A DNA stretch of 64,000 nucleotides, from the NCBI RefSeq assembly GCF_014207935.1, contig NZ_JACHLL010000002.1:62001-126000 (forward strand), read 5' to 3'. The notes beneath the pieces were generated by a model. It did not search any database. It was not told the origin of the DNA and was given only the letters and a program-made list of their open reading frames with translations. Made by a program: the position numbers and the translations under genes. Origin of the DNA: Pseudomonas fluvialis. GTDB lineage: Bacteria; Pseudomonadota; Gammaproteobacteria; Pseudomonadales; Pseudomonadaceae. Positions 30,019-39,193 of the stretch are shown piece by piece (position 1 is the stretch's first letter; every line of letters starts with the position of its first letter).

Positions 30019-31929
30019 TCAGGCTTCCAACTCGGTCCAGCGCTCCAGCAAGGCATCCAGCTCCTGCTGCAGGGTGGACAAACGTTCCAGCGCGATACGG
30101 CTGTATTCGGCCGGGCGCTGATAGAAATTCGGTTCGGCGACTTCGCTCTGCAGCGCCGCCAGCTCGACCTCCAGGGCTTCGATCTGCGCGGGCAGGGCCT
30201 CCAGCTCGCGCTGTTCCTTGTAGCTCAGTTTCTTGCGCGGCGGCGCCTCCTGCGGCGTTTTGCTGACAGGCGTCACATCGACCTTGGCCGCAGCCGCCGG
30301 AGCACGGGAATCGTCGCCACCCACACCCAGGGTTTTCAGAGAGCCGCCCTGGCGCAACCAGTCCTGGTAGCCGCCGACGAACTCGCGCACCACACCCTGC
30401 CCCTCGAAGACCAGGGTACTGGTCACCACATTGTCGAGGAAGGCCCGGTCGTGACTGACGATCAGCACGGTGCCAGGGAAGCCATCGAGCACTTCTTCCA
30501 GCAATTCGAGGGTTTCCACATCCAGGTCGTTGGTCGGTTCATCCAGTACCAGCAGGTTGGCCGGCTTGCTGAACAGCTTGGCCAGCAATAGACGTGCCCG
30601 CTCGCCACCGGACAATGCCGAGACCGGTGTGCGGGCGCGCTGTGGGCTGAACAGGAAGTCGCCCAGGTAGCTCAGTACATGGCGATTCTGGCCATCGATG
30701 GTGATGAAGTCGCGACCCTCGGAAAGGTTGTCGATCACCGTCTTGTCCAGCTCCAGCTGGTGACGCAACTGGTCGAAATACGCCACTTCCAGCTTGGTGC
30801 CGATCTCGATCCTGCCCGAGGTCGGCTGCAGATCACCCAGCAGAAGCTTGAGCAGGGTCGTCTTGCCACTGCCGTTGGCGCCGAGCAGGCCGATACGATC
30901 GCCACGCTGCAGGACCATGGAGAAATCCTTGAGCAGTACCGCGCCACCGGCATGGGCGAAGCTGATGTGCTCGGCGACTATGACCTGTTTGCCGGACTTG
31001 TCCGCTGTTTCCAGCTGGAAGCTGGCCTTGCCCTGACGCTCGCGGCGCTCGGCACGCTCGGCGCGCATGGCCTTGAGGGCGCGCACGCGACCTTCGTTGC
31101 GGGTACGGCGGGCCTTGATGCCCTGACGAATCCACACTTCTTCCTGGGCCAGGCGCTTGTCGAACAGCGCATTGGCGGTTTCTTCCGCCGCCAGTTGCTC
31201 TTCCTTGTGCACCAGGAAACTTGCGTAATCACCGTTCCAGTCGATCAGATGGCCACGATCGAGCTCGAGAATACGCGTCGCCAGATTCTGCAGGAAGGCA
31301 CGGTCGTGGGTGATGAACAGTACGGCACCGTTGAATCCCAGCAGCGCTTCTTCCAGCCAGGCAATGGCGCCGATATCCAGGTGGTTGGTCGGTTCGTCCA
31401 GCAGCAGCAGATCCGGCTCGGCCACCAGGGCCTGCGCCAGCAGCACCCGGCGGCGCCAGCCACCGGACAGCTCGGCCAGGGTCTTGTCGGCCGGCAGTTG
31501 CAGGCGACTGATGGTGCTGTCCACCAACTGCTGCAAGCGCCAGCCGTCACGGGCTTCCAGCGCCTGCTGGACCTGGGTCAGGCGCTCCAGCTCGGCGTCG
31601 CCCAGATCGTGCTGAACCAGGTGATGGTATTCGGCCAGCAGCGCCCCCACCTCGGCCAGGCCCTCGGCGACCACATCGAACACCGTGCGCTCGTCGGCAC
31701 GCGGCAGCTCCTGGGGCAGCTCGCCGATTTTCAGGCCGGGCGCCCGCCAGATTTCGCCGTCGTCCAGCGCCTGGGTACCGCGCACCAGCTTGAGCATGCT
31801 CGACTTACCAGTACCGTTACGCCCGATGATGCACACCCGCTCGCCCCGGGCGATCTGCCAGGACACCCCATCCAGCAGCGGCGTACTGCCATAGGCCAGG
31901 GATACATCGCTGAATTTGAGCAGGGTCAT
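30019..31929 (-). CDS. uup: ABC-F family ATPase Uup
   Basis: 636 residues with two ABC ATPase domains and no membrane part. Walker A motifs are IGRNGTGKSSML and LGANGSGKTTLL; signatures are ELSGGWRRRVLLAQAL and ALSGGERARLLLAKL; Walker B LLLDEPTNHLD and LVLDEPTNDLD. The inter-domain arm is basic and a C-terminal coiled coil (about 555-636) fits Uup, which influences precise transposon excision and ribosome/replication fork function. ATG 31929 follows GGAGG; the longer upstream frame lacks support. Confidence 0.95.
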   Translation of the reverse strand: MTLLKFSDVSLAYGSTPLLDGVSWQIARGERVCIIGRNGTGKSSMLKLVRGTQALDDGEIWRAPGLKIGELPQELPRADERTVFDVVAEGLAEVGALLAEYHHLVQHDLGDAELERLTQVQQALEARDGWRLQQLVDSTISRLQLPADKTLAELSGGWRRRVLLAQALVAEPDLLLLDEPTNHLDIGAIAWLEEALLGFNGAVLFITHDRAFLQNLATRILELDRGHLIDWNGDYASFLVHKEEQLAAEETANALFDKRLAQEEVWIRQGIKARRTRNEGRVRALKAMRAERAERRERQGKASFQLETADKSGKQVIVAEHISFAHAGGAVLLKDFSMVLQRGDRIGLLGANGSGKTTLLKLLLGDLQPTSGRIEIGTKLEVAYFDQLRHQLELDKTVIDNLSEGRDFITIDGQNRHVLSYLGDFLFSPQRARTPVSALSGGERARLLLAKLFSKPANLLVLDEPTNDLDVETLELLEEVLDGFPGTVLIVSHDRAFLDNVVTSTLVFEGQGVVREFVGGYQDWLRQGGSLKTLGVGGDDSRAPAAAAKVDVTPVSKTPQEAPPRKKLSYKEQRELEALPAQIEALEVELAALQSEVAEPNFYQRPAEYSRIALERLSTLQQELDALLERWTELEA

Positions 31930-32106
31930 GAGGTGCCTCCAGTCGCAGGGCGCGCATTCTAACGGTTGCCACTGGGTCAATGCTGGCCTTTTTTCATCAT
32001 ATGCTGGCACATCTGCGAGCGCGTTCACGCAAGCCCGGCAAACCGTTAAGCTAGGCGCCTTTTGCGGGGTGCCGAGCACCTCCCCTGACCTTTTTATGGA
32101 TGAGTG

Positions 32107-34032
32107 ATGCGCGGTCCCCTGCTTTCCCTGCTCTGCGGCCTACTCTGCCCCCTGCTGGCCCTCAATGCCCAAGCGGCCAGTCTGCAACAGCAACGGCTGT
32201 ACTACGACGAAGCCAAACGCGCCCTGAGCAAGGGCGATGCCGGCCCTTACCAGCGTTACGCCAGCGCCCTGCAGGACTATCCGCTGGAGCCCTACCTGGC
32301 CTACGACGAGCTGACCCACCGGTTGAAGTGGGCCAGCAACGACGAGATCGAAACATTTATCGCCGACCACGGCGATCTGCCGCAGATCGGCTGGATGAAA
32401 CTGCGCTGGCTGCGCTGGCTGGCCGAACGCGGTGACTGGCAGACCTTCATCAACTATTACGATCCCAAGCTCAACTTCACCGAGCTGGACTGCCTCTACG
32501 GGCAGTACCTGTTCAAGCACGGCATGCTCAAGGAAGGCCAGGCCCAGGCGGAGAAACTCTACCTGGTCGGCAAGTCCCAGCCAGAAGCCTGCGACGTCCT
32601 GTTCGGCCTGTGGCGCGAACACGGCGGAGTCAATGAACAGCAGCGCTGGCAACGCGCCAAGCTGGCCGCCGAAGCACGCAATTACGGCCTGGCCAGCTTC
32701 CTCGTCAAGGGCCTGCCGACTCTCGGCAAGCAGGGCGAGATGCTCCTGCAGGCAGCGCAGAACCCCAACCTGCTCAGTCAGCCCTCACGCTTCGTTCCGG
32801 CCGACCGCGCCATGGCCGACGCCGTTGGCCTGGGCCTGCGTCGCCTGGCCCGCCAGGACCCGGAAAAAGCCCTCGGTCTGCTCGACCTGTATGCCCGGCA
32901 GATGGCCTTCTCCAGTGACGAGAAAGTCGCCATCGCCCGCGAAATCGGCCTGACCCTGGCGCGCCGCTTCGACGCCCGTGCCCTCAAGGTCATGGCCCAG
33001 TACGATCCGGAGCTACGCGACAACACCGTCACCGAATGGCGTACCCGTCTGCTGCTGCGCCTCGGCCGCTGGGACGAGGCCTACCAGCTGACCCGTCAGT
33101 TGCCGGAAGACCTGGCCAACACAACACGCTGGCGCTACTGGCAGGCCCGCAGCCTGCAACTGGCCCAGCCACAGAGCCAGCAACCGCTGCTGGGCTACCA
33201 GCCGCTGGCGCGGGAACGCGACTACTACGGATTCCTCGCCGCCGACCGTATCCAGGCGCCCTACAGCCTCAACCACAAACCACTGCCACTGGACCCGCGC
33301 CTGCTGCAGAAGGTGCGCAACACCGCCGGCATCCGCCGCGCCATGGAATTTCACAACCGAGGCCTGATCGCCGATGGCCGCCGCGAGTGGTACCACGTCA
33401 GCCGTCTGTTCAGTCGCGACGAGATGGTCGCTCAGGCCAAGCTCGCCTATGACATGCAGTGGTACTTCCCGGCCATCCGCACCATCAGCCAGGCGCAGTA
33501 CTGGGACGACCTGGATATCCGTTTCCCCATGGCCCACCGCGACAGCATGGTTCGCGAGGCCCGCCTGCGTGGCCTGCATTCGAGCTGGGTGTTCGCCATC
33601 ACCCGTCAGGAAAGCGCGTTCATGAACGATGCCCGCTCCGGCGTCGGCGCCATGGGCCTGATGCAGCTGATGCCGGCCACCGCCAAGGAAACCGCCAAGC
33701 GCTACGGCATTCCGCTGGCCAACCCGCAGCTGGCCTACCAGCCGGACATCAACATCCAGCTCGGTGCCGCCTACCTCAACCAGGTGCTCGGCCAGTTCAA
33801 CGGCAACCGCGTGCTCGCCTCGGCCGCCTACAACGCCGGCCCCGGCCGCGTGCGACAGTGGCTGAAGGACGCCAAGCACCTGTCCTTCGACGTCTGGGTG
33901 GAAACCATCCCCTTCGACGAGACACGCCAGTACGTGCAGAACGTGCTGTCCTACGCGGTGATCTACGGTAAGAAGCTCAATGCGCCGCAACCGCTGGTGG
34001 ACTGGCACGAGCGTTTCTTCGACGCGCAATGA
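32107..34032 (+). CDS. slt: soluble lytic murein transglycosylase Slt
   Basis: 641 residues, periplasmic. Signal peptide about 1-24 (GPLLSLLCGLLCPLLALNAQ, then AA). A long alpha-superhelical ring domain (~25-480) follows, and then the SLT catalytic domain with Glu502 in ITRQESAFM, GLMQLMPATAKETA and SAAYNAGPGRVRQWL. It cleaves MurNAc-GlcNAc bonds, forming 1,6-anhydro ends that feed the NagZ recycling pathway. ATG 32107 is preferred to a GTG one codon earlier. A perfect 14-bp hairpin terminates it. Confidence 0.96.
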   Translation: MRGPLLSLLCGLLCPLLALNAQAASLQQQRLYYDEAKRALSKGDAGPYQRYASALQDYPLEPYLAYDELTHRLKWASNDEIETFIADHGDLPQIGWMKLRWLRWLAERGDWQTFINYYDPKLNFTELDCLYGQYLFKHGMLKEGQAQAEKLYLVGKSQPEACDVLFGLWREHGGVNEQQRWQRAKLAAEARNYGLASFLVKGLPTLGKQGEMLLQAAQNPNLLSQPSRFVPADRAMADAVGLGLRRLARQDPEKALGLLDLYARQMAFSSDEKVAIAREIGLTLARRFDARALKVMAQYDPELRDNTVTEWRTRLLLRLGRWDEAYQLTRQLPEDLANTTRWRYWQARSLQLAQPQSQQPLLGYQPLARERDYYGFLAADRIQAPYSLNHKPLPLDPRLLQKVRNTAGIRRAMEFHNRGLIADGRREWYHVSRLFSRDEMVAQAKLAYDMQWYFPAIRTISQAQYWDDLDIRFPMAHRDSMVREARLRGLHSSWVFAITRQESAFMNDARSGVGAMGLMQLMPATAKETAKRYGIPLANPQLAYQPDINIQLGAAYLNQVLGQFNGNRVLASAAYNAGPGRVRQWLKDAKHLSFDVWVETIPFDETRQYVQNVLSYAVIYGKKLNAPQPLVDWHERFFDAQ

Positions 34033-34045
34033 GCCAATGAACCAA

Positions 34046-34077
34046 TGAACAAGGGCGCCATCCGGCGCCCTTGTTCA
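34046..34077. terminator. bidirectional terminator hairpin, slt and MOSC genes
   Basis: A perfect 14-bp stem (TGAACAAGGGCGCC, 34046-34059, pairing with 34064-34077) with an ATCC loop lies between the slt stop and the end of the convergent gene at 34085. T-runs are short. Confidence 0.75.
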
Positions 34078-34084
34078 TTCTGTT

Positions 34085-34891
34085 TCAGTCGAGAATCTCG
34101 ACGGCCTGTCCCAGGCGCAGCTCACCGCAACCACGCGGCAGCACGTTCTGGCCGAAGTACACCTCGCCTTCGCGCTCGCGGTAGGTCTTGAGCGTCGTCA
34201 GCGGCTCACGGTCGGCGCTGCGCTCGCCGGTGTGCGGGTCCAGGGTGGTGAGAATGCAGCGCGAGCAGCCCTTGACCAGCTCGAACTCAAGACCGCCGAT
34301 ACGGATGCGCCGCCACTGGTCCTCGGCATAGGGCTCACAGCCCGTCACCACCAGATTAGGGCGAAAGCGCAACATCTCCAAAGGCCGCCCCACGCGTGTG
34401 GACAGATCGCCCAGCGAGGCCTGACTGATCAGCAGCAAGGGAAAGCCATCGGCAAAGCCCACCCGATCGGCGGGCTGCGCATACTGCTGGTCGACCTGCC
34501 GCGCCAGCGCCTCGGGCACCTGCACCAGACGACAGGGCTGACCGATTACCTGCTGCAACCACTGCGCGGCCTCATCACCGGCATCCGGCACCTCAAGGCT
34601 GTCGCGCCAGACCGTCACTGTGCGCCGCACCGCCTCGCTGCCGGGCACCGTGACCAGCAGCTCGGCCAACCCGGGCGCCTGCAGGCGCAGCGAGCCGTCG
34701 ACCTGCCACAGGGCACTGATCCGACCGATGGCCGGCAACGCCCGCTGCGTGAGGAAACGGCCGCTGGCGACATCCACCAGCATCCAGCGTCGGTCGCCGA
34801 TCAGGCCCTGGGCACCGACAAAGCTTTGCGACAGCACTTCGGCAGCCGCCGACTTGAGCGGGTAACGGTACAGCGCAGCAAGGCTCAGCAT
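34085..34891 (-). CDS. MOSC domain protein (YcbX-like)
   Basis: 268 residues: MOSC N-terminal beta-barrel (LAALYRYPLKSAAAEVLSQS, then GLIGDRRWMLVD) and the MOSC domain with GFADGFPLLLISQASL, RFRPNLVVTGCEPYAED and the conserved FELVKGCSRCILTTLDPHTG, whose Cys is the expected molybdenum cofactor or sulfur ligand. E. coli YcbX detoxifies N-hydroxylated bases using molybdenum cofactor. YcbX has a C-terminal ferredoxin domain that is absent here. ATG follows GGAG at six bases. Confidence 0.9.
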   Translation of the reverse strand: MLSLAALYRYPLKSAAAEVLSQSFVGAQGLIGDRRWMLVDVASGRFLTQRALPAIGRISALWQVDGSLRLQAPGLAELLVTVPGSEAVRRTVTVWRDSLEVPDAGDEAAQWLQQVIGQPCRLVQVPEALARQVDQQYAQPADRVGFADGFPLLLISQASLGDLSTRVGRPLEMLRFRPNLVVTGCEPYAEDQWRRIRIGGLEFELVKGCSRCILTTLDPHTGERSADREPLTTLKTYREREGEVYFGQNVLPRGCGELRLGQAVEILD

Positions 34892-34910
34892 GGCTGGCTC
34901 CAGAATGACA

Positions 34911-34933
34911 AAAGGCGCTTATAAAGCGCCTTT
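34911..34933 (-). terminator. rho-independent terminator of cheV
   Basis: A 10-bp stem AAAGGCGCTT/AAGCGCCTTT with an ATA loop, read on the minus strand, follows the cheV stop by 22 bp and ends in TTTTG. Confidence 0.8.
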
Positions 34934-34955
34934 GTCTCTGGCTCAAGCCTGATGT

Positions 34956-35897
34956 TCAGATCTTGCCCTGATCTTCCAGCATCTGCAGACGTTTGCGCAC
35001 GGTATCCACCAGCTTGTCGGGCTGGAACTTGGAGAGGAAATCATCGCAGCCGACCTTCTTCACCATGGCCTCGTTGAAGCTGCCCGATAGCGAGGTATGC
35101 AGCACCACATACAGATCCTGCAGACGCGGGTCGTTGCGAATCTCGGTGGTCAGGCGATAACCGTCCATCTCCGGCATTTCGGCATCGGTGATCACCATCA
35201 GCAGCTTGTTCGGTACATCGGCATTCGAGTCGGCCCACAGCTTCAGCAGTTTCAGTGCCTTGAGCCCGTCGCCGGCCGAATGAGTACGGATATCCAGCTG
35301 GGCCATGGTCTCGCGCAGCTGGTTCATGGCCACGCCCGAGTCATCCACTAGCAGCACCTCGCGCCCGCGCGCCTTGGCCAGCAACGGGTCTTCCAGCTTG
35401 CTGGCCGACACCTTGCTGCTCATCGGCACGATTTCCGAGAGCACCTTCTCGACATCGATGATCTCGACGATCTGATCGTCGACCTTGGTGATCGCCGTCA
35501 GGTAATGCGCACGGCCGGCACCACCGGGCGGCGGCAGGATGGATTCCCAGTTGAGGTTGAGGATGCGGTCCACACCGCCGACCAGGAAGGCCTGCACCGA
35601 GCGGTTGTACTCGGTGACGATGATGGTGCTCTTGTCGCTGGGGGTCAGCGGACGCATGCCGATCGCCTGGGACAGGTCGATCACCGGCAGCGTCTGGCCA
35701 CGCAGGTTGACCACCCCGCAGACCACCGGATTGCGCTGGGGAATCAGGGTCAGCTTGGGCAGGTGCAGCACTTCCTGCACCTTGAACACGTTGATGGCGA
35801 AGAGCTGCCGCCCGCTGAGGCGGAACATCAGGATTTCCAGGCGATTCTCGCCGACCAGTTGGGTTCGCTGATCGACAGTATCCAGAATGCCAGCCAT
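34956..35897 (-). CDS. cheV: chemotaxis coupling protein CheV
   Basis: 313 residues: an N-terminal CheW-like domain (~15-165; LEILMFRLSGRQLFAINVFK, VVNLRGQTLPVIDLSQ) and a C-terminal receiver (~180-310). The receiver has the acidic pair in EVLLVDDSG, phospho-acceptor Asp in ITDAEMPEMDG, Thr in VLHTSLSG and Lys in FLSKFQPDK, all intact. It couples chemoreceptors to CheA and can be phosphorylated by it. ATG 35897 follows GAGGAG at six bases. No other chemotaxis gene is nearby, so it is an orphan coupling gene. Confidence 0.93.
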   Translation of the reverse strand: MAGILDTVDQRTQLVGENRLEILMFRLSGRQLFAINVFKVQEVLHLPKLTLIPQRNPVVCGVVNLRGQTLPVIDLSQAIGMRPLTPSDKSTIIVTEYNRSVQAFLVGGVDRILNLNWESILPPPGGAGRAHYLTAITKVDDQIVEIIDVEKVLSEIVPMSSKVSASKLEDPLLAKARGREVLLVDDSGVAMNQLRETMAQLDIRTHSAGDGLKALKLLKLWADSNADVPNKLLMVITDAEMPEMDGYRLTTEIRNDPRLQDLYVVLHTSLSGSFNEAMVKKVGCDDFLSKFQPDKLVDTVRKRLQMLEDQGKI

Positions 35898-36030
35898 TGA
35901 GGGCTCCTCACGAGTCACGCTACTGCAGATTGACCAAATAGATTGACCAAGTTATCGGCTGGCACAGGCGCAGCTTAAGCACCGCGCGCAGCTTATTAGT
36001 CCAGTGTAGCTGGCAACGGAAAATCCGCCC

Positions 36031-37590
36031 TCAGGCCGGGTAGCCGGTGATCTCGCGAATACTGCTGTAAAGCGGCTTGAGCTGCTGGTACATGCGCTGG
36101 TAGACCTCGTGATACAGACGCTCATACACCTGTTGCGCCTGCGGATTGGGCTCGAAGACCCGTCCCACTCGGGTCATGGCGGCAATCGCCGTGGGGAAAT
36201 CGGCATGCAGACCCAGTCCCACCGCGCAGTCGATGGCCGCACCAAGCCCGGACGTCTCGTAAAGATGCGGACGCTCGGCCGGCAGGCCGAAGATATCCGC
36301 CGTTAGCTGCATCGCCGCATCGCTCTGCGAGCCGCCACCGGAAACGCGCAAACGTCGGATCGGTGTGCCCGAGCGCTTCTCGATCTTTTCCTTACCCTGA
36401 CGCAGAGCGTATGCAAGGCCCTCGAGGATGGCGCGATAGAGGTGGGCACGGGTGTGCACATCCCCGAAACCGATGATCGAGCCCTTGGCTTCCAGCCCCG
36501 GCTCACGGATACCCGGCGACCAGTAGGGCTGCAGCATCAGCCCCATCGAGCCGGGCGGCACGCTGTTGACTAGTTCGTCGAACAGGGTTTCCGCCGCCAC
36601 GCCCAGCTCCAGACCACGCTGGCGCTCGGCATAGCCGAACTGCTCCTTGAACCAGCTGACCATCCAGAAGCCCCGGAAGATCATGACTTCGGTGTTGTAG
36701 TGATCGGGGATCGCCGCCGGGTAAGGCGGAATCAGCGGAATGGTTTCCAGGTACTGGGCACGGGTGGTGTTGATGGTCGCCGTGGTGCCATAGGACAGAC
36801 AGGCCACACTGGGATCGACACCACCGGCACCGATCACTTCGCAGGCCTTGTCCGAGGCAGCGGCTATGAGTGGCAGGCCCTGCGGGATGCCGGTGTGCCG
36901 GCTGGCTTCGGCGGTGATGCAGCCCAACTGCTCGCCTGGCTTGACCAGCTCGGGCAGCATCGAAGGCTCGACCGGCATGGCCTGCCACTTCCAGTCGCTG
37001 GGTTTGGCCCAGCACAGGCGCTTGTAATCGAACGGCAGATAGGCCACGCAACTGCCCACCGAATCGACGAAGCGCCCGCACAGTCGATGGGTCAGAAAGC
37101 CCGACAGCAACAGGAACTTGTGGGTACGCGCCCAGATATCCGGCTGCTGCTGGGCAATCCAGTTGGCCTCGGCCTGGGCGCGGAAGTAGTCGATGGTTTC
37201 CTCTTCGCGGATCAGCCTGAACAGCCAGCCCCACGGTCCCTTGATCTTGCCCTCGACCTCGGCGCGGCGCTGGTCCAGCCAGAGCATGGCCGGACGCAGC
37301 GGCTGGCCCTGCTCATCGACGTTGATCAGCGTGCCGCGCTGGGTAGTCAGCGACACCCCGGCGATCTGCCGGCGGTCGATGTCGACGCTGGCCCACAGCT
37401 GCGCGCAGGCATCGCCGAGGCTGCGCCAGTAGTATTCCGGATCCTGTTCGGCCCAGCCGGGATGCTCGGAGTAATAAGGTTCCAGCTCGACCTTGCCCTT
37501 GCCCAGCAGATTGCCGGCCAGGTCGAACAGCAAGGCCCGTACGCTCTGGGTGCCGTTGTCGATGGCCAAGAGGTAGCGTTGTTCCGTCAC
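36031..37590 (-). CDS. FGGY-family carbohydrate kinase
   Basis: 519 residues, last gene of a three-gene operon. FGGY features: [17 protein letters not shown] (phosphate loop), [32 protein letters not shown] and the C-terminal [20 protein letters not shown]. It phosphorylates a sugar or polyol; the exact substrate is not readable, although the partner dehydrogenase makes glycerol or a glycerol-like compound reasonable. It starts with GTG, overlapping the previous stop (GTGA), with GGGAG at the right spacing; a longer upstream frame is unsupported. Confidence 0.88.
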   Translation of the reverse strand: MTEQRYLLAIDNGTQSVRALLFDLAGNLLGKGKVELEPYYSEHPGWAEQDPEYYWRSLGDACAQLWASVDIDRRQIAGVSLTTQRGTLINVDEQGQPLRPAMLWLDQRRAEVEGKIKGPWGWLFRLIREEETIDYFRAQAEANWIAQQQPDIWARTHKFLLLSGFLTHRLCGRFVDSVGSCVAYLPFDYKRLCWAKPSDWKWQAMPVEPSMLPELVKPGEQLGCITAEASRHTGIPQGLPLIAAASDKACEVIGAGGVDPSVACLSYGTTATINTTRAQYLETIPLIPPYPAAIPDHYNTEVMIFRGFWMVSWFKEQFGYAERQRGLELGVAAETLFDELVNSVPPGSMGLMLQPYWSPGIREPGLEAKGSIIGFGDVHTRAHLYRAILEGLAYALRQGKEKIEKRSGTPIRRLRVSGGGSQSDAAMQLTADIFGLPAERPHLYETSGLGAAIDCAVGLGLHADFPTAIAAMTRVGRVFEPNPQAQQVYERLYHEVYQRMYQQLKPLYSSIREITGYPA

Positions 37591-39191
37591 GATGGGCTCC
37601 CGGCCGGTGCAGGCAGGCTGTAGCACTGCTGCCACAACTGCAGATAGCGTTGTTGTTGTTCGTCCCACTGCGCATCGCTCCAGCCCAGCCGGGCCTGGCA
37701 CAGCTCACGCACGCGTGGCAATTCGGCAGCACCACCCTGTGCCAGCAACAGACCCAGACGGGTTCGGCGCAACAGCAGATCATCCAGCGACAACACCAGC
37801 TCATGGCTGGCGGCATGGGCCAGCTCGGCCCACAGCGTCTGGGTCGCCCCGACGCACTCAGTACCCACCTGCGCCACACAATCGGCAACGGCAGGCAGCT
37901 CTCGCCCGTAACGACCACGCAGGCGGCGCTGCGCGGCGGGCGTAAGCCCGGACAAGGCATACTCTGGCTGGAAGCGGAACACCGCCTGCCCCTGATCGTC
38001 CAGCGGCTTGCCGAGCATGCCAGCGCAGGCACGCAGCACTTCCAGCGCCAGCAGGCGGAAGGTAGTCAGCTTGCCGCCGGCCAGGGTCACGCAGCCGGGC
38101 TCCTGCCACAGCGCATGCTCGCGTTTCTCATCCGACGGATTCTTGCTCTGCGCACCGTCGCTGACCACCGGGCGCACCCCGGCCCAGGTAGACAGCACAT
38201 CGTCACGGCCGATGGCTGCGCCGGGAAACTGCTGGGCACAGGCGGCCAGGAGGTAATCCACCTCTGCAGGGCTGATGCTCGCATCCTGATCCAGCGACCC
38301 GGCATGATCGAGGTCGGTGGTGCCGATCACCGTGGCGCCTTCCCAGGGGAAGACGAATACCGGCCGGCCATCCTCGGCGTGCATGAAGCTCAGCGCATGC
38401 GCCACCGGCAGGCGCCAGGCGGGCAGCAACAGATGACTGCCGCGCAACGGACGGATGTGCTCGGCGGTGTCACGCCGGCGCAGGGCATCGGCCCAGGCGC
38501 CAGTGGCCTGGGCTACCACGCCGGCCGTGAAACTGAAGCGCTCGCCCGTCAGGCTGTCCTCGGCCAGCAGTCCGACCACCCTCCCCCCCTCGCGGCGCAA
38601 CTCGACCACACGCAGGCCATTGAGCGCCTCGCCACCCTCGGCGCGCGCCTCGCCGAGCACGCGCATGACCAGGCGAGCATCGTCGGTCACCGCGTCCTGA
38701 AAGCACGTGGCACCGGCCAGGCCCTCTTCCTTCAGCCCCGGCTGCAGGAAGCGCAGTTGCTGCAACGGGTAGTACAGGTGATTGCGCTTGCCGGCCAGGG
38801 CGTCGTACAGCGCCAGCAGCCCGCCGAATACCCGCGGCCCGGGAAACTGGCCCTGATAGTGGGGGAACAGGAAACTCAGCGGATCAACCAGCCCCGGCGC
38901 CTCATCCAGCAGGCGCTGGCGCTCGCGTACCGAGTCGCGGGTCAGGCCCAGCTGGCCCTTGGCGATGTAGCGCAGACCGCCGTGCACCATCTTCGACGAG
39001 CGGCTGGAAGTGCCCCAGGCAAAATCGCGCTGTTCGAGCAACAAGCAGCGCCAGCCCCGGCGTACCGCTTCGCGCAGGATGCCGGCACCGCTGATACCGC
39101 CACCGACCACAATCAGGTCCCAGGGCTGCGCTGCCAGTTGCGGCAGTGCGCGCTGGCGCCAGGCGGCATTCCACGCCTCGTGCTGGCTCAT
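37587..39191 (-). CDS. FAD-dependent glycerol-3-phosphate dehydrogenase-like protein
   Basis: 534 residues of the GlpD family. FAD motif [42 protein letters not shown], the hallmark of GlpD; the cap with [29 protein letters not shown]; and a C-terminal DAO helix-bundle domain. It likely oxidises glycerol-3-phosphate or a related polyol phosphate to the ketone, passing electrons to quinone. Canonical glpD normally lies with glpF/glpK/glpR, absent here, so this is probably a second GlpD-like enzyme dedicated to this operon. It overlaps the kinase gene by four bases and follows the flavoprotein gene by 2 nt. Confidence 0.9.
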   Translation of the reverse strand: MSQHEAWNAAWRQRALPQLAAQPWDLIVVGGGISGAGILREAVRRGWRCLLLEQRDFAWGTSSRSSKMVHGGLRYIAKGQLGLTRDSVRERQRLLDEAPGLVDPLSFLFPHYQGQFPGPRVFGGLLALYDALAGKRNHLYYPLQQLRFLQPGLKEEGLAGATCFQDAVTDDARLVMRVLGEARAEGGEALNGLRVVELRREGGRVVGLLAEDSLTGERFSFTAGVVAQATGAWADALRRRDTAEHIRPLRGSHLLLPAWRLPVAHALSFMHAEDGRPVFVFPWEGATVIGTTDLDHAGSLDQDASISPAEVDYLLAACAQQFPGAAIGRDDVLSTWAGVRPVVSDGAQSKNPSDEKREHALWQEPGCVTLAGGKLTTFRLLALEVLRACAGMLGKPLDDQGQAVFRFQPEYALSGLTPAAQRRLRGRYGRELPAVADCVAQVGTECVGATQTLWAELAHAASHELVLSLDDLLLRRTRLGLLLAQGGAAELPRVRELCQARLGWSDAQWDEQQQRYLQLWQQCYSLPAPAGSPS

Positions 39192-39193
39192 GC